A DNA stretch of 64,000 bases, taken from the NCBI GenBank assembly GCA_043808235.1, contig JAZDFC010000061.1, forward strand, positions 4,049 to 68,048, read 5' to 3'. A program made the translations under genes and the position numbers. This DNA comes from JAZDFC01 sp043808235 (GTDB lineage Bacteria > Bacteroidota > Ignavibacteria > Ignavibacteriales > Melioribacteraceae). Under the pieces are notes generated by a model that made no database searches, was not told where the DNA came from, and saw only the letters and a list, made by a program, of their open reading frames with translations. Positions 8,668 through 18,975 of the stretch are shown here, one piece after another. Position 1 is the stretch's first letter, and each line of letters starts with the position of its first letter.

Positions 8668-9567
8668 TCAGAAGATTTTTTTAGATGTTTTAAAATGTAG
8701 TTTCGCCAACTCCAAAAGACTGTTTTGACCGTGTTTCTTAACTATTTCCCGGGCTTTTTGTATCACGAGATCTGAAGCGCCTTTTTGTAAATCGAATCCC
8801 TCACGTTTTTTAATATAGAACCACTTATTAAATTCGCTTCGGGCAAGAATTGAGGCTGCGGCTACGGCAGTATATTTTTCTGCTTTATGGATTTGTGTAA
8901 TCTGAATTTTCCCTGATAATTTGATTGAAGCCTGCAGAACCTCTTTACTAAATTTATCACTTATCACTGATTTACATTTGGTCTTTTCGAAAATATTTTC
9001 AATGCATTTGGAGTGTGCCCAATTTAACAGTTTATTTAGATTACCAAATTTTTCATAAAGAGCATTATATTTTTGAGGTGTAATTACTATAGTATCATAG
9101 ACAACCCCTTTTATGCTCTTCATTTTTTCCGCAATAAAGTCTATTTGGTTATCGAACAACTCCTTACTATCTCGCACATTTAATTTTAATAACTCAGCTT
9201 TAATCTGCGGATTAATATAAACAGCCGATGTAACTAACGGTCCAAAATAATCACCTTTACCTGATTCATCAGTCCCAATATATTCATCCGGTTCTTCGGG
9301 ATCGCTCTCTCCAAAATTTAATTTCATATCGCCGGATATTAGTGTATTAACACTATCGTAAATTTTCGATTCGGGATTACCCTGTAAAACTATTTTAACT
9401 CCGTTCTTTCCGAAATAAACTTGAATTTTAATTTTATCAATTCCTTTTTTTGCCTCACATTCAAAATTATATTGCAGCTTCTTCTCGTTTAAGACAGTAA
9501 AATCATTTTGCGAAAGCTGATTTTTTATTTCGTTAAACTTTACTTCTGCCTTAGTTTGGGTGTTCAT
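8668..9567 (-). CDS. rnhC: Ribonuclease HIII
   Basis: About 299 residues. The N-terminal part (about 1-85) is the TBP-like substrate-binding domain that distinguishes RNase HIII from HII. The catalytic domain begins at YIGTDESGKGDYFGPL with the first acidic residues (Asp-Glu), and further catalytic positions fall in NVRDSKEL and AAASILARSEF. It cleaves RNA in RNA-DNA hybrids. The ATG at 9567 (MNTQTK) is chosen over the in-frame TTG at 9579 because GGAAG lies 5 bases upstream of the ATG. Confidence 0.92.
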   Translation of the reverse strand: MNTQTKAEVKFNEIKNQLSQNDFTVLNEKKLQYNFECEAKKGIDKIKIQVYFGKNGVKIVLQGNPESKIYDSVNTLISGDMKLNFGESDPEEPDEYIGTDESGKGDYFGPLVTSAVYINPQIKAELLKLNVRDSKELFDNQIDFIAEKMKSIKGVVYDTIVITPQKYNALYEKFGNLNKLLNWAHSKCIENIFEKTKCKSVISDKFSKEVLQASIKLSGKIQITQIHKAEKYTAVAAASILARSEFNKWFYIKKREGFDLQKGASDLVIQKAREIVKKHGQNSLLELAKLHFKTSKKIF

Positions 9568-9737
9568 GTGTGCTTCCAATTTTTAAATGTTGTGTTTTCA
9601 AACGTTTGCGGAATTTTTGTGATTAAAATTTAACATAAAGAAGGTAATGTTTCTTTCTTTTTTTATATCCATTTCTTTATTTTAGAACAGTTTTTTATTA
9701 CACATTAAAAGTATTACATAAGAGGAATAGTAATCTT

Positions 9738-11402
9738 ATGCCTTTGGTGCATAACGAGAAGTTTTTCTTTTTAAAAATTTTTGTGATCTTAATTCTGATT
9801 ACTTCAACAATCAGACCCTACGATAAAGATGATAAAATCCTTGCCGAAGTTGGCGATTTTAAAATAACCCAAAACCAATTTATTAAAAGATATTCTGATT
9901 ATTTGTTATCTGTTGGAGTCAAAGATAAATACGAGATTAGAATTTCCATACTCGGCAACATGATAAATGAAATATTGTTAAAAAATTATGACGATAACAA
10001 AAAGGTTTTAACCGATCCTGAATTCTTGAAAGAAATTGAATGGGGGAAAAAGCAAGTTATTTTAGCGTTTCTTAAAGATCAGGAAGTTCATGCTAAAATA
10101 AGTGTTACGGATGATGAAATGAGAGTTGCATTCGCAAGAGCAAACGCAAAAATCGCAGTTCGTCATTTATTTGCCGAAACTGAAGAGGAAGCGAATGAGT
10201 TATATCAGCTTTTGCAAATTGGCACACCGTTCGAAAAATTAGCTAAGCAATCCTTTACGGATACAACATTACAAAATAACGGCGGGTATCTCGGATACTT
10301 TTCTTGGGGGGATTATGATCCCGCATTTGAAGACGCAGCTTTTTCGCTACAAGTTGGTGAAATTTCGAAACCGGTTAAAACGGCTTACGGATACAGCATA
10401 ATAAAGGTGGAAGATAAAGAGATAAATCCTCTACTTACCGAGGATGAGTTTGTTAAAAAAAAATCGCATCTTGAATCGGTTCTGAAAATACGGAAGAAAA
10501 AATCTGAAGAACAGAAATACTTATCCATGATTTATAATCCCACGCTGTTAAAGCTAAACGATAGAGCGATACAAAATATTTATCTAAAACTCGCCAACCC
10601 TCAATCCAAAGCTGAGTTATCAAATAGCAAAACAGAACAAGTGTGTGTTGAATATGAAGGCAAGAAATATTCTCAAGTGGAGATGGAGAATAAAATTAAC
10701 GGGCTTCCGTATTATCATCGAAGCAAAATAGCTTCTGAGATGGACTTAAAAGCAATGATTGAAGGAATTATTGTTCAAGAATTATTGTTCGATATCTCAG
10801 TTCAAAAAGGATACGACAAGGAACCATTAGTGGAAGAGCAGATAGAAGCTTACTCTGATTTTACTTTTATTAAATTCAAAACCGATGAACTTACATCGAA
10901 GTACAACGTAAATGATTCTTCTTTGACACAGTATTTTAATGAGAATAAAGAATCGTTTAAATTACCTGAAGAAGTGAATGTTCAGGAAATTGTAGTTAAC
11001 GATAAAAAATTTGCCGATAGTTTATTAATACTGATTGCAAACGGCGAAGATTTTGGTAAACTTGCCGCACAACACTCCATGCGTAAATGGTCTGCTGAAA
11101 ATAAGGGAATATTAGGGTTCAGCACTCTTGATAAATTTGGTTTATTTAAAGACCAAATCGGCAAAGCTGCTGTTGGTGAGATTGTCGGTCCCCTTAATTA
11201 TCAAGACGTATATGCCATCTTTAAAATTTTAGATAAAAAAACCTCAGTTGTCCCTGAAATGAGCACAATTAAAGAACAGGTTTTATTCGCATATAAATCA
11301 AATAATAAATCCAGGATAGCCCAGGAATATATTTCTAAAATTCTGGATAAAGTAGAAGTTAAAATTTCTGAAGATGTACTAAAAAACATTGTTATTCAAT
11401 AG
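9738..11402 (+). CDS. SurA/PpiC-type peptidyl-prolyl isomerase with two parvulin domains
   Basis: 554 residues with an N-terminal signal or anchor (FFFLKIFVILILITST). The SurA-N-like helical part is followed by a first parvulin domain (about 130-225: VRHLFAET, LGYFSWGDYDPAFEDAAFSL, VKTAYGYSIIKV). A second, more divergent one lies near 405-500 (VNVQEIVVND, GILGFST, VGEIVGPL). Such periplasmic chaperones escort unfolded outer-membrane proteins. That fits its position 47 bp upstream of a TonB-dependent receptor and a run of secreted proteins. AGAGGA lies 11 bases before the ATG. Confidence 0.85.
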   Translation: MPLVHNEKFFFLKIFVILILITSTIRPYDKDDKILAEVGDFKITQNQFIKRYSDYLLSVGVKDKYEIRISILGNMINEILLKNYDDNKKVLTDPEFLKEIEWGKKQVILAFLKDQEVHAKISVTDDEMRVAFARANAKIAVRHLFAETEEEANELYQLLQIGTPFEKLAKQSFTDTTLQNNGGYLGYFSWGDYDPAFEDAAFSLQVGEISKPVKTAYGYSIIKVEDKEINPLLTEDEFVKKKSHLESVLKIRKKKSEEQKYLSMIYNPTLLKLNDRAIQNIYLKLANPQSKAELSNSKTEQVCVEYEGKKYSQVEMENKINGLPYYHRSKIASEMDLKAMIEGIIVQELLFDISVQKGYDKEPLVEEQIEAYSDFTFIKFKTDELTSKYNVNDSSLTQYFNENKESFKLPEEVNVQEIVVNDKKFADSLLILIANGEDFGKLAAQHSMRKWSAENKGILGFSTLDKFGLFKDQIGKAAVGEIVGPLNYQDVYAIFKILDKKTSVVPEMSTIKEQVLFAYKSNNKSRIAQEYISKILDKVEVKISEDVLKNIVIQ

Positions 11403-11449
11403 GGGATTTTACACATTCCTAATTTGATGGAGAAACAAAGGAGTTAACT

Positions 11450-14176
11450 ATGAAAAAACTTTTTACGCTTGTTCTATTGCTTTTAATGGCGGCTCCGTTC
11501 CTGTTATTTGCCGGTACCACCGGTAAATTGACCGGAACTGTCACCGACAAAACGACAGGCGAGGCACTTCCTTTTGTGAATATTATTTTGGAAGGAACTA
11601 ATCTCGGAGCTGCATCCGATATTGACGGGAAATATGTTATTCTTAATATACCTCCCGGCAAATATTCAGTTAAATTCCAGTATATCGGATACCAGACTTA
11701 CGTTGTAGAAGGAGTTAGTGTTTCTATTGACTTGACTACAAAAGTGGACGCAGAATTATCCGAAGTCTCGTTGGAACTTCAAACGGTTGTTGTGCAGGCT
11801 ACCGCCGATGTACTAAAGAAAGATATCACTTCGAGCCAGGCAACTGTCTCGGCGAGCGATATTGCAAACCTGCCTGTTGCAGAAATTAATGACGTGTTAC
11901 AATTACAAGCCGGTATTACACGCGACGCCGACGGCGGTTTCCATGTACGCGGAGGTCGTTCATCCGAAATATCTTACAAAGTAAATGGCATTACTGTCAC
12001 AGACGCTTACGATAACAGCCGCGGAATCGAAATCGATAACAGCAGTATCCAGGAAGTACAAGTTATAAGCGGTACTTTTAATGCTGAACACGGTGATGCG
12101 ATGTCCGGAATTATTAATGCTGTTACAAAGGAAGGCGGACAGAAATACACCGGGCAGATTAAACTTTACTCAAGTGATTATCTAAGTGATTTTACTGATT
12201 ACTTCACTAACATTGATGATTATAATCCGGTTGCTAATTATAACATTCAGGGAAGTGTCAGCGGACCGGTTCCGGCAACATCTAATAAAGTAGCTTTCTT
12301 TGTTAATGCAAGATATAATTACGATGACGGCTATCTTTATGGATTGAGAAAATTTAATTCCAAGGGCGATACACTTGACGGTGCGGCTGTTCCAATGAAT
12401 TGGAGTAAGAGACTCATCGGTCAGGCGAATTTAAGTATTATCGCGTCATCTGCCATTAAATTTAATTTAGAAGGTTTGTACTCCAAGGAAGATTACAGAG
12501 ATTACAACCATTTCTACAAATACAATCCCGATAATGATGTTACAAAATATACCAACAGTTTCAATAGTACGATTACGATGACGCATACATTTTCATCGTC
12601 ATCTTTTTATACAATCAAGGGATCGGTATTTGAACGAAAATTTAAAGAATATCTTTTTGAAAATCCTTTTGATTCAAGATATATTGCACCCGATTCATTA
12701 AGAACTCTTGGATATTCTTTTGTGGATGAAGGTACAAATCCTCACCACTTTCAAAGATATATGAAAACAATTCAAGGTATATTCGATTTTACAAGCCAGG
12801 TGTCGGAAAACCATTTAATGAAATTCGGAGCCGAAACTAAAATTCATAAAATGGCCTTTGATGATTATAATATTATCCCGAAGGAAGATGAAAGCGGGAA
12901 TACTATTTCACCATTTGAACCGGATATTCCGACAACTGAAGCTACGAGTCGTGAAATTTATGAGGAAGCGCCTTTCGAAATGGCAGCCTATCTGCAAGAT
13001 AAAATAGAATTTGAAAATGTTATAGTTAACATTGGAATACGTTTAGATTATTTCGATTCAAACGGTGATGTTTTGGTTGATCCTACAGATCCCAATATTT
13101 ATTACCCTTTAAGAAATCCTTCAGATTTTGGTTTGACTTTGCCTGAAGATAAATGGACAGACGCGGCCCTGAATGACCTTAGTAATCGTAAAAGCGGTTT
13201 CTATAAAGATGCCGAAGCTCGATGGGCTCTTAGTCCGAGATTTGGTGTGGCCTACCCGATTAGCGCTACTGGTGTTGTACATTTTTCTTACGGTCAATTT
13301 GTAAAAATTCCTTCATACAGATTTTTATTTGACCGGGCATCGTACAAAACACCTGAAAGTGGTTCAACTGGTTCGGTATTTGGGAATCCAGCATTGAAAC
13401 CGGAAACAACAATAAGCTATGAAATTGGTTTTAGACAAGAATTATCTGAGGATTTTCTTTTGGATGTAACCAGTTTTTATAGGGACATTCGGGATTGGGT
13501 GTCTTCGAGTCCGGTAATTTATACGCGAAATGGAGTTGGTTATTATACATATATTAATAAAGATTACGCTAACGTAAAAGGTGTCACTTTAAGTTTCAAA
13601 AAACGATTCAGTAATTTTTGGCAATTTGATATCAACTATACTTTCCAGGTTGCCGAAGGATTAAATTCAACTCCCGAAGAAGAATTTAACCAGACAAGAA
13701 ACGGATCAGAACCAGCCCTATATTTAGTACCGCTTGATTGGGAGCAAAATCATCTACTCAATGTTTCTATTTATGCCGGTATGGAAGATTGGGGTGTGAG
13801 TTTAATCGGACGCTACGGCACCGGATTACCTTATACGCCTTCAATTACACCATTTTATGCAGATAAGGGAATTACATCCGGCTTAACAAGAAACAGCAGA
13901 CGCAGACCCGGTCAATTCACAATCGATTTGAGAGTCCATAAGTCATTCGACTTATTCGGATATGAACTGGCAGCTTATGTCCAGGTATTCAATTTACTTG
14001 ATTCAAAGGTTGTTACAAATGTATTTGGCGATTCCGGCAAACCGGATTATACTACGGAAGGACAAAATATTGGTTACGATCCGAACAGGCCAAATACGGT
14101 TGAAGAGTGGTTGAGATACCCGACGAATTATGCACCGCCAAGATTAGTACAGCTTGGTTTTGAAATAACTTTTTAG
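11450..14176 (+). CDS. TonB-dependent receptor with carboxypeptidase-regulatory-like N-terminus
   Basis: 908 residues. A signal peptide (ends LLFAG) is followed by a CarboxypepD_reg-like beta domain (about 25-110: GTVTDKTTGEALPFVNI, DIDGKYVILNIPPGKY). A plug domain (about 125-225: INDVLQLQAGI, VRGGRSSEISYKVNGI, SGIINAVTKEGG) and a 22-strand-type barrel follow, ending in a terminal aromatic strand LVQLGFEITF. It sits in the outer membrane and would import a ligand using TonB energy; the ligand is not evident. It heads a co-directional block with the Asp-rich secreted protein (20 bp gap) and the PorV-like protein. GGAG is well placed before the ATG. Confidence 0.92.
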   Translation: MKKLFTLVLLLLMAAPFLLFAGTTGKLTGTVTDKTTGEALPFVNIILEGTNLGAASDIDGKYVILNIPPGKYSVKFQYIGYQTYVVEGVSVSIDLTTKVDAELSEVSLELQTVVVQATADVLKKDITSSQATVSASDIANLPVAEINDVLQLQAGITRDADGGFHVRGGRSSEISYKVNGITVTDAYDNSRGIEIDNSSIQEVQVISGTFNAEHGDAMSGIINAVTKEGGQKYTGQIKLYSSDYLSDFTDYFTNIDDYNPVANYNIQGSVSGPVPATSNKVAFFVNARYNYDDGYLYGLRKFNSKGDTLDGAAVPMNWSKRLIGQANLSIIASSAIKFNLEGLYSKEDYRDYNHFYKYNPDNDVTKYTNSFNSTITMTHTFSSSSFYTIKGSVFERKFKEYLFENPFDSRYIAPDSLRTLGYSFVDEGTNPHHFQRYMKTIQGIFDFTSQVSENHLMKFGAETKIHKMAFDDYNIIPKEDESGNTISPFEPDIPTTEATSREIYEEAPFEMAAYLQDKIEFENVIVNIGIRLDYFDSNGDVLVDPTDPNIYYPLRNPSDFGLTLPEDKWTDAALNDLSNRKSGFYKDAEARWALSPRFGVAYPISATGVVHFSYGQFVKIPSYRFLFDRASYKTPESGSTGSVFGNPALKPETTISYEIGFRQELSEDFLLDVTSFYRDIRDWVSSSPVIYTRNGVGYYTYINKDYANVKGVTLSFKKRFSNFWQFDINYTFQVAEGLNSTPEEEFNQTRNGSEPALYLVPLDWEQNHLLNVSIYAGMEDWGVSLIGRYGTGLPYTPSITPFYADKGITSGLTRNSRRRPGQFTIDLRVHKSFDLFGYELAAYVQVFNLLDSKVVTNVFGDSGKPDYTTEGQNIGYDPNRPNTVEEWLRYPTNYAPPRLVQLGFEITF

Positions 14177-14195
14177 TTTAAGGGAGGTTTGATTA

Positions 14196-17100
14196 ATGGA
14201 AAAAGTTTATTATAAAATTCTAACGATTTCTCTGATCCTGATATTAAATGCTTCTATGCTTATCGCTCAATATATCCCGGGCAAGGAACGTGGTGAAGCG
14301 AGAGAAAGAGCCCAAGTGCAGATGGAAGGTAACAGGGTTAGAGCTACAATTTTTAATTTCGGTCATACCGGCAGAACAGGCGCTGCTACAATAGATGTTA
14401 TGACGCCTTATGAATGGCCGAAGAATACAGGTAAAGTCTATCTGGCTCAAACCGCAGTGTGGATGGGCGCAGAAGTAACTGACAATAATGGCGAGATACA
14501 AAAAATTGTAATTGTAAATAACGGCAGAACCTCGCCCCAGGGAAAATCATGGAACCTTGAACCGGTAGCTGGTTATCACAATCCGTCTCAAATAGTAGAT
14601 CCTCCGGAAGTTGCAACCAGTGTTAATCCGGATACATGGCCATCGTTTTGGCCTGATAGAATGAACGATGAAACTGATCCAGGTTGGGCTGGTACATGGA
14701 ATGGATACTTTGGTAAAAATGTTTTTAATGCAGACCAGGAAGTTTTTTACAGAGCCTCGGATGATAATTATGACAAGTATGGAAATTATTTCCCTGACTC
14801 AACTGATCTTAATAGAAAAGGTCTTGGATTTATTATTGACGTGAGAGCTCTCTCATGGTCGCAGGTTTTGGTAGAAGATGTTATTTATATTTTACACTAT
14901 ATCAAAAACGACGGGACACAGGATATGACCAAAGTCGCCTTCACTTTATGGTTTGCTGATTTTGTTGGCGGCGATGGTGACTCGATGGATGACATCTCGG
15001 ATTTCGATCTCATTGAAGATATTGTTTGGGCAAGAGACTCGGATCATCGTGCCATAAATTTTGGAAGCGATCCTGTTGGTATAGTTGCTGTAACTCTTCT
15101 TGAAACACCCGGTAATGCAGTTGATAGAATAGATAATGACGGCGACAGCGATGACAACGGTCCATTAACTTCCGAAGCAATGCTTACAGGTGAAATTTCG
15201 GATAACTTGGTTGATGATAACGGCAATGGACTTATCGACGAAAATCAAACTCATATCCCATTCGGAAACCAGAAAGGTGTTTCGTATGCGGATTTTATCG
15301 ATAATGACGGCGATGCTGAAACAGGCGCTCCAGTTGTTACACAAGAGATGGTTGATCAATCGCAGTTCGATACATGGATGAGATGGCCTTTAATGGATGC
15401 AGTTCAAGCAGGTAAAGTCCATTTGATCATGCTGTCATCTGAAGATTTAGGTTTTGCTTTTAAAGATTACATTGATAATGATGACGATGGTGAAAATAGC
15501 GGCAGTCCTACAGTGACCCAGGAAATGATTAATACCGCCGCCAGCGACGCTCCTTATTATAGGTATAAAGTTCCCGGTACTGATATAATTCTTTATGATG
15601 TTAAGGCGGAAGATCTCGGTAAAAAATATGCTGATGGAATTTATAACAATAACGACGGTGCGATAGATGAAAATATGGATGAAGGAATTGATGAAATGGT
15701 TGACGAACGACGTGATAATGGTATTGATGATGATGGTGATTGGAATCCGTTTACGGACGATGTTGGTTTAGACGGTGTAGCCGAAACCAACGATCCGGGT
15801 GAATTGGATGGTTATCCTACATCAGGCGCCCGATATGGATTACCGGGCGAACCGAATGTGGATGTTACCGACGTTTCGGAAACTGACCAGATTGGTGTTA
15901 CCAACGCTACTAAAATTGCAGCGGGCGCTACACCAAACAACGATGCTCAAATCTGGTTCGATATTATGATGCCGGGTAAATTCTTTGATCCCATTACCGG
16001 TAACCAGCAAGGTGAATACGACATATTTGTTTCGTCAAGTTTCTTCCCGCTTCAACCCGGTCAGGTTGAACCGATGTCCCTTGCAGTAATATTGGGCAAT
16101 GCACCAGTTCCAGATCCAAGCGGCGATTTAAGAAAAGCCGAAATTTTAAGGAAACGCGTTAGAGCCCAGGAAACTTATAATAACGATTATCAATTTGCGA
16201 ATGCACCATTAACTCCAACTCTAAAAGCAATTGCGGGAGATAATAAAGTTACTTTATACTGGGATGAAATTGCCGAATCATCATTCGACAGATATATTGA
16301 TAATATCGGCGGCATTGGAGAAGATTTTGAAGGATATAAAATATATCGTTCAACAGATGCAGCATTCCAGGATATTGAAGATATTACAACCGGATATGGA
16401 GTACCTAAATTCAAAACCGCGTTGGCAATTTTCGATTTGGCAGATGGAATTGAAGGTTTCGATCCGTTAGGAATTGAAGGCGCGCATTTTTATATGGGTA
16501 CCGACAGCGGATTGCAGCATACATTTGTTGATACAACCGCTAAAAACGGATTCACATATTATTATGCATTAACTTCATTCGATTTTGGATATATAGGCGG
16601 AAACATTATCCCATCGGAATGTCCGATAAGAATTTCGCTTAAATCCGACGGTAGTGCAAAACTTGGGCAGAATGTGGTACGCATTACTCCCGATGCCCCT
16701 GCCGCAGGTTACAATGCGCCTTCGCTTGGTGAGATAAAGAGAGTTGAAGGTACAACGACAGGTACGATTGCCTATAATATTCTTGATATCGATTTAATTA
16801 AAGACGGTCATGTTTATTATGTTACGTTCGAAGACACATTAAAGGCTGCAAGCAGCAGCTCGGAAAAAGATACGCTCACCACTAAGAATTTCACACTTAC
16901 AGATTCAACCGAAGCAAGAGTGCTGATTGAAAAAAGCACAAGGCTTTCAGCCTCTGTTGAACAGCCTATAATTGACGGCTTCCAACTTGTTTTATTGAAT
17001 GAAGAAAGAGTCCAAATCAACGAAGAGCTTTCCGGTTGGAGCGATGAAACTTTACCGGCTTTCGTATTTGAGAAATTTGTTGTTGGCAATGTTGAAGGTG

Positions 17101-17840
17101 AGGAGAGACCGAACGACTACGAGATAACATTCGGCGATGTTGGAATGGCGACTTCCACCGAAGTGAAAATAGGTACAAACACTTTGCCTTCGAAACAGGT
17201 AAACTTCAAAGTAAGAAATAAAAGTACTAACAACGATATTGATTTTGCTTTCCTCGAAAGGGATTTAACAGGCGGAGATGGAGTCTTCTCGGCCAAAGGT
17301 ACTAGTTTAGACAGAATCATTTTCATGGAAAATAATAATCAAGGTGAAAAAGTATATACATGGTGGTTTTATCTGCCCAATAAAGCCGATGAAGCTCCGG
17401 GTTACCGCTTGCTTACTAACGGTGATGTGGCTACCATCGTTTTAAGAAAGCCATTCCTAAAAGAAGATAAATTTAGATTTGTTGCACAGAAAGGTTACAT
17501 TGATGGTGAAGCGGCAAAGTTAGAACTCGATAGAATTAAAGTTGTCCCGAATCCCTATGTTGCATCGGCAAAATGGGAGCCGAAGAATCCGTTTGTAAGC
17601 GGACGCGGTCCCAGGTCAATTCACTTTACGCATTTACCTGCTGAATGTACTATTAGAATATTTACGGTTAACGGTGAGCTTGTAAAAACAATTAACCACT
17701 CGAATGCGTTAAACGACGGCTCTGCCGAATGGAATTTATTGACCGATGAAAATCTTTCAATCGCTTACGGAGTTTATATTTATCATGTTGACGCTCCGGG
17801 AATCGGCGAAATAACAGGCAAGTTTGCAGTAATCAAGTAA
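14196..17840 (+). CDS. Very large secreted Asp-rich protein with a degenerate C-terminal sorting domain
   Basis: 1214 residues with a signal peptide (ends MLIAQ). The centre holds repeats rich in Asp and Asn of the type xIDNDGD (three related units near residues 310-440, then several IDDDGD/IDEN runs), which look like calcium-binding loops. A fibronectin-like stretch (about 670-800: TLKAIAGDNKVTLYWD, FEGYKIYRSTD) follows. The last 100 residues (KVVPNPYVASAKW, GELVKTINHS, YGVYIYHV, KFAVIK) match a type A T9SS sorting domain in divergent form. GGGAGG precedes the ATG by 8 bases. It is co-transcribed with the TonB receptor and PorV-like gene. Exact role unknown; cell-surface attachment or secretion is inferred. 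Confidence 0.8.
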   Translation: MEKVYYKILTISLILILNASMLIAQYIPGKERGEARERAQVQMEGNRVRATIFNFGHTGRTGAATIDVMTPYEWPKNTGKVYLAQTAVWMGAEVTDNNGEIQKIVIVNNGRTSPQGKSWNLEPVAGYHNPSQIVDPPEVATSVNPDTWPSFWPDRMNDETDPGWAGTWNGYFGKNVFNADQEVFYRASDDNYDKYGNYFPDSTDLNRKGLGFIIDVRALSWSQVLVEDVIYILHYIKNDGTQDMTKVAFTLWFADFVGGDGDSMDDISDFDLIEDIVWARDSDHRAINFGSDPVGIVAVTLLETPGNAVDRIDNDGDSDDNGPLTSEAMLTGEISDNLVDDNGNGLIDENQTHIPFGNQKGVSYADFIDNDGDAETGAPVVTQEMVDQSQFDTWMRWPLMDAVQAGKVHLIMLSSEDLGFAFKDYIDNDDDGENSGSPTVTQEMINTAASDAPYYRYKVPGTDIILYDVKAEDLGKKYADGIYNNNDGAIDENMDEGIDEMVDERRDNGIDDDGDWNPFTDDVGLDGVAETNDPGELDGYPTSGARYGLPGEPNVDVTDVSETDQIGVTNATKIAAGATPNNDAQIWFDIMMPGKFFDPITGNQQGEYDIFVSSSFFPLQPGQVEPMSLAVILGNAPVPDPSGDLRKAEILRKRVRAQETYNNDYQFANAPLTPTLKAIAGDNKVTLYWDEIAESSFDRYIDNIGGIGEDFEGYKIYRSTDAAFQDIEDITTGYGVPKFKTALAIFDLADGIEGFDPLGIEGAHFYMGTDSGLQHTFVDTTAKNGFTYYYALTSFDFGYIGGNIIPSECPIRISLKSDGSAKLGQNVVRITPDAPAAGYNAPSLGEIKRVEGTTTGTIAYNILDIDLIKDGHVYYVTFEDTLKAASSSSEKDTLTTKNFTLTDSTEARVLIEKSTRLSASVEQPIIDGFQLVLLNEERVQINEELSGWSDETLPAFVFEKFVVGNVEGEERPNDYEITFGDVGMATSTEVKIGTNTLPSKQVNFKVRNKSTNNDIDFAFLERDLTGGDGVFSAKGTSLDRIIFMENNNQGEKVYTWWFYLPNKADEAPGYRLLTNGDVATIVLRKPFLKEDKFRFVAQKGYIDGEAAKLELDRIKVVPNPYVASAKWEPKNPFVSGRGPRSIHFTHLPAECTIRIFTVNGELVKTINHSNALNDGSAEWNLLTDENLSIAYGVYIYHVDAPGIGEITGKFAVIK

Positions 17841-17873
17841 TTAATTTTGATAATTAAATTTTAGGAGATAAAA

Positions 17874-18902
17874 GTGGTTGGTAAAAAATTAATTGTATCG
17901 GTTCTGTTATTACTTGCCGTTACTGCATTGCCTTTCCACGCACAAGCGGTAAGTAAAACGGGTACAACAGCCGCTAAATTCTTGAGTATTGGCGTTGGCC
18001 CCCGTGCAAATGCAATGGGAGCTGCATACAGCGCAGTAGCATCCGATGCTTCGGCGATGTATTGGAATCCTGCGGGAATTGCACAGGTTACTCAGAATGA
18101 GGCTTTGTTCACTTATACGAAAATGTTCGCCGATATTAATCTAAATTATTTCGGCTTGGTTTTAAATCTTGGTTCGGCGGGAAATCTTGGTGTAAACGTA
18201 ACCTCGCTTAATTACGGCGAAATGGATGTTACAACCGAATTCTACCCCGAAGGTACTGGCGAAACATTCACCGCTGGCAGTTATGCAATAGGATTATCGT
18301 ATGCCAGATTTATTACAGAGGAATTTGTTGTTGGTGTTACCGCTAAATACATTCGCGAGAATATATATAATTCAAGCGCCGGCGGATTCGCTTTCGATAT
18401 TGGTACAATTTTCACTACACCGTTTTATGGGGTGAAATTTGCAAGCAGTATTACTAATTTCGGAACAAAGATGAAAATGAGCGGTGACGATTTGCTTGTG
18501 CGTTATGATCAGGATTATAATAATACCGGTGATAACAATCAGCTCGATGCCGACTTAAGAACAGAGTCGTACGAGCTTCCACTCCGTTTACAGATTGGAT
18601 TATCCCGCGATTTCCAATTTATGGACAATCAGAGATTTACGGTTGCTCTTGATGCTAACTATCCCAACGACAATGCGCAATGGGTAAATGTTGGCGGCGA
18701 ATTAGCTTTATTCGATCAGATGGTTTCAATCCGCGGTGGATATAAAGCTCTTTTCCTGGAAGATTCGCAGGAAGGATTAACATTTGGTTTCGGGTTGCGT
18801 TACGATGGATTGTCTGTTTTCAGAATCAATGTGGATTACTCGTATCAGCAACTTGAATACCTTGATAATATTCACAGCTTTGGAATAATACTCGGTTTTT
18901 AA
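17874..18902 (+). CDS. PorV/PorQ-family outer-membrane protein
   Basis: 342 residues, GTG start with AGGAG 6 bases upstream. After the signal peptide (HAQAV) comes the conserved PorV/UPF0164 opening AKFLSIGVGPRANAMGAAY, then ASAMYWNPAGIA and a beta-barrel ending in the aromatic strand FGIILGF. Family members are 14-strand FadL-like barrels; PorV shuttles T9SS cargo to the attachment complex. Position between two secreted proteins carrying T9SS-like C-termini supports such a role, but several paralogues per genome are usual, so equivalence to PorV is not certain. Confidence 0.87.
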   Translation: MVGKKLIVSVLLLLAVTALPFHAQAVSKTGTTAAKFLSIGVGPRANAMGAAYSAVASDASAMYWNPAGIAQVTQNEALFTYTKMFADINLNYFGLVLNLGSAGNLGVNVTSLNYGEMDVTTEFYPEGTGETFTAGSYAIGLSYARFITEEFVVGVTAKYIRENIYNSSAGGFAFDIGTIFTTPFYGVKFASSITNFGTKMKMSGDDLLVRYDQDYNNTGDNNQLDADLRTESYELPLRLQIGLSRDFQFMDNQRFTVALDANYPNDNAQWVNVGGELALFDQMVSIRGGYKALFLEDSQEGLTFGFGLRYDGLSVFRINVDYSYQQLEYLDNIHSFGIILGF

Positions 18903-18975
18903 TGAATCAATTAACTATTTTATACGGATTTCCGTTATTAACTAATTACACATTACACATTATTTGGGAGGTACT

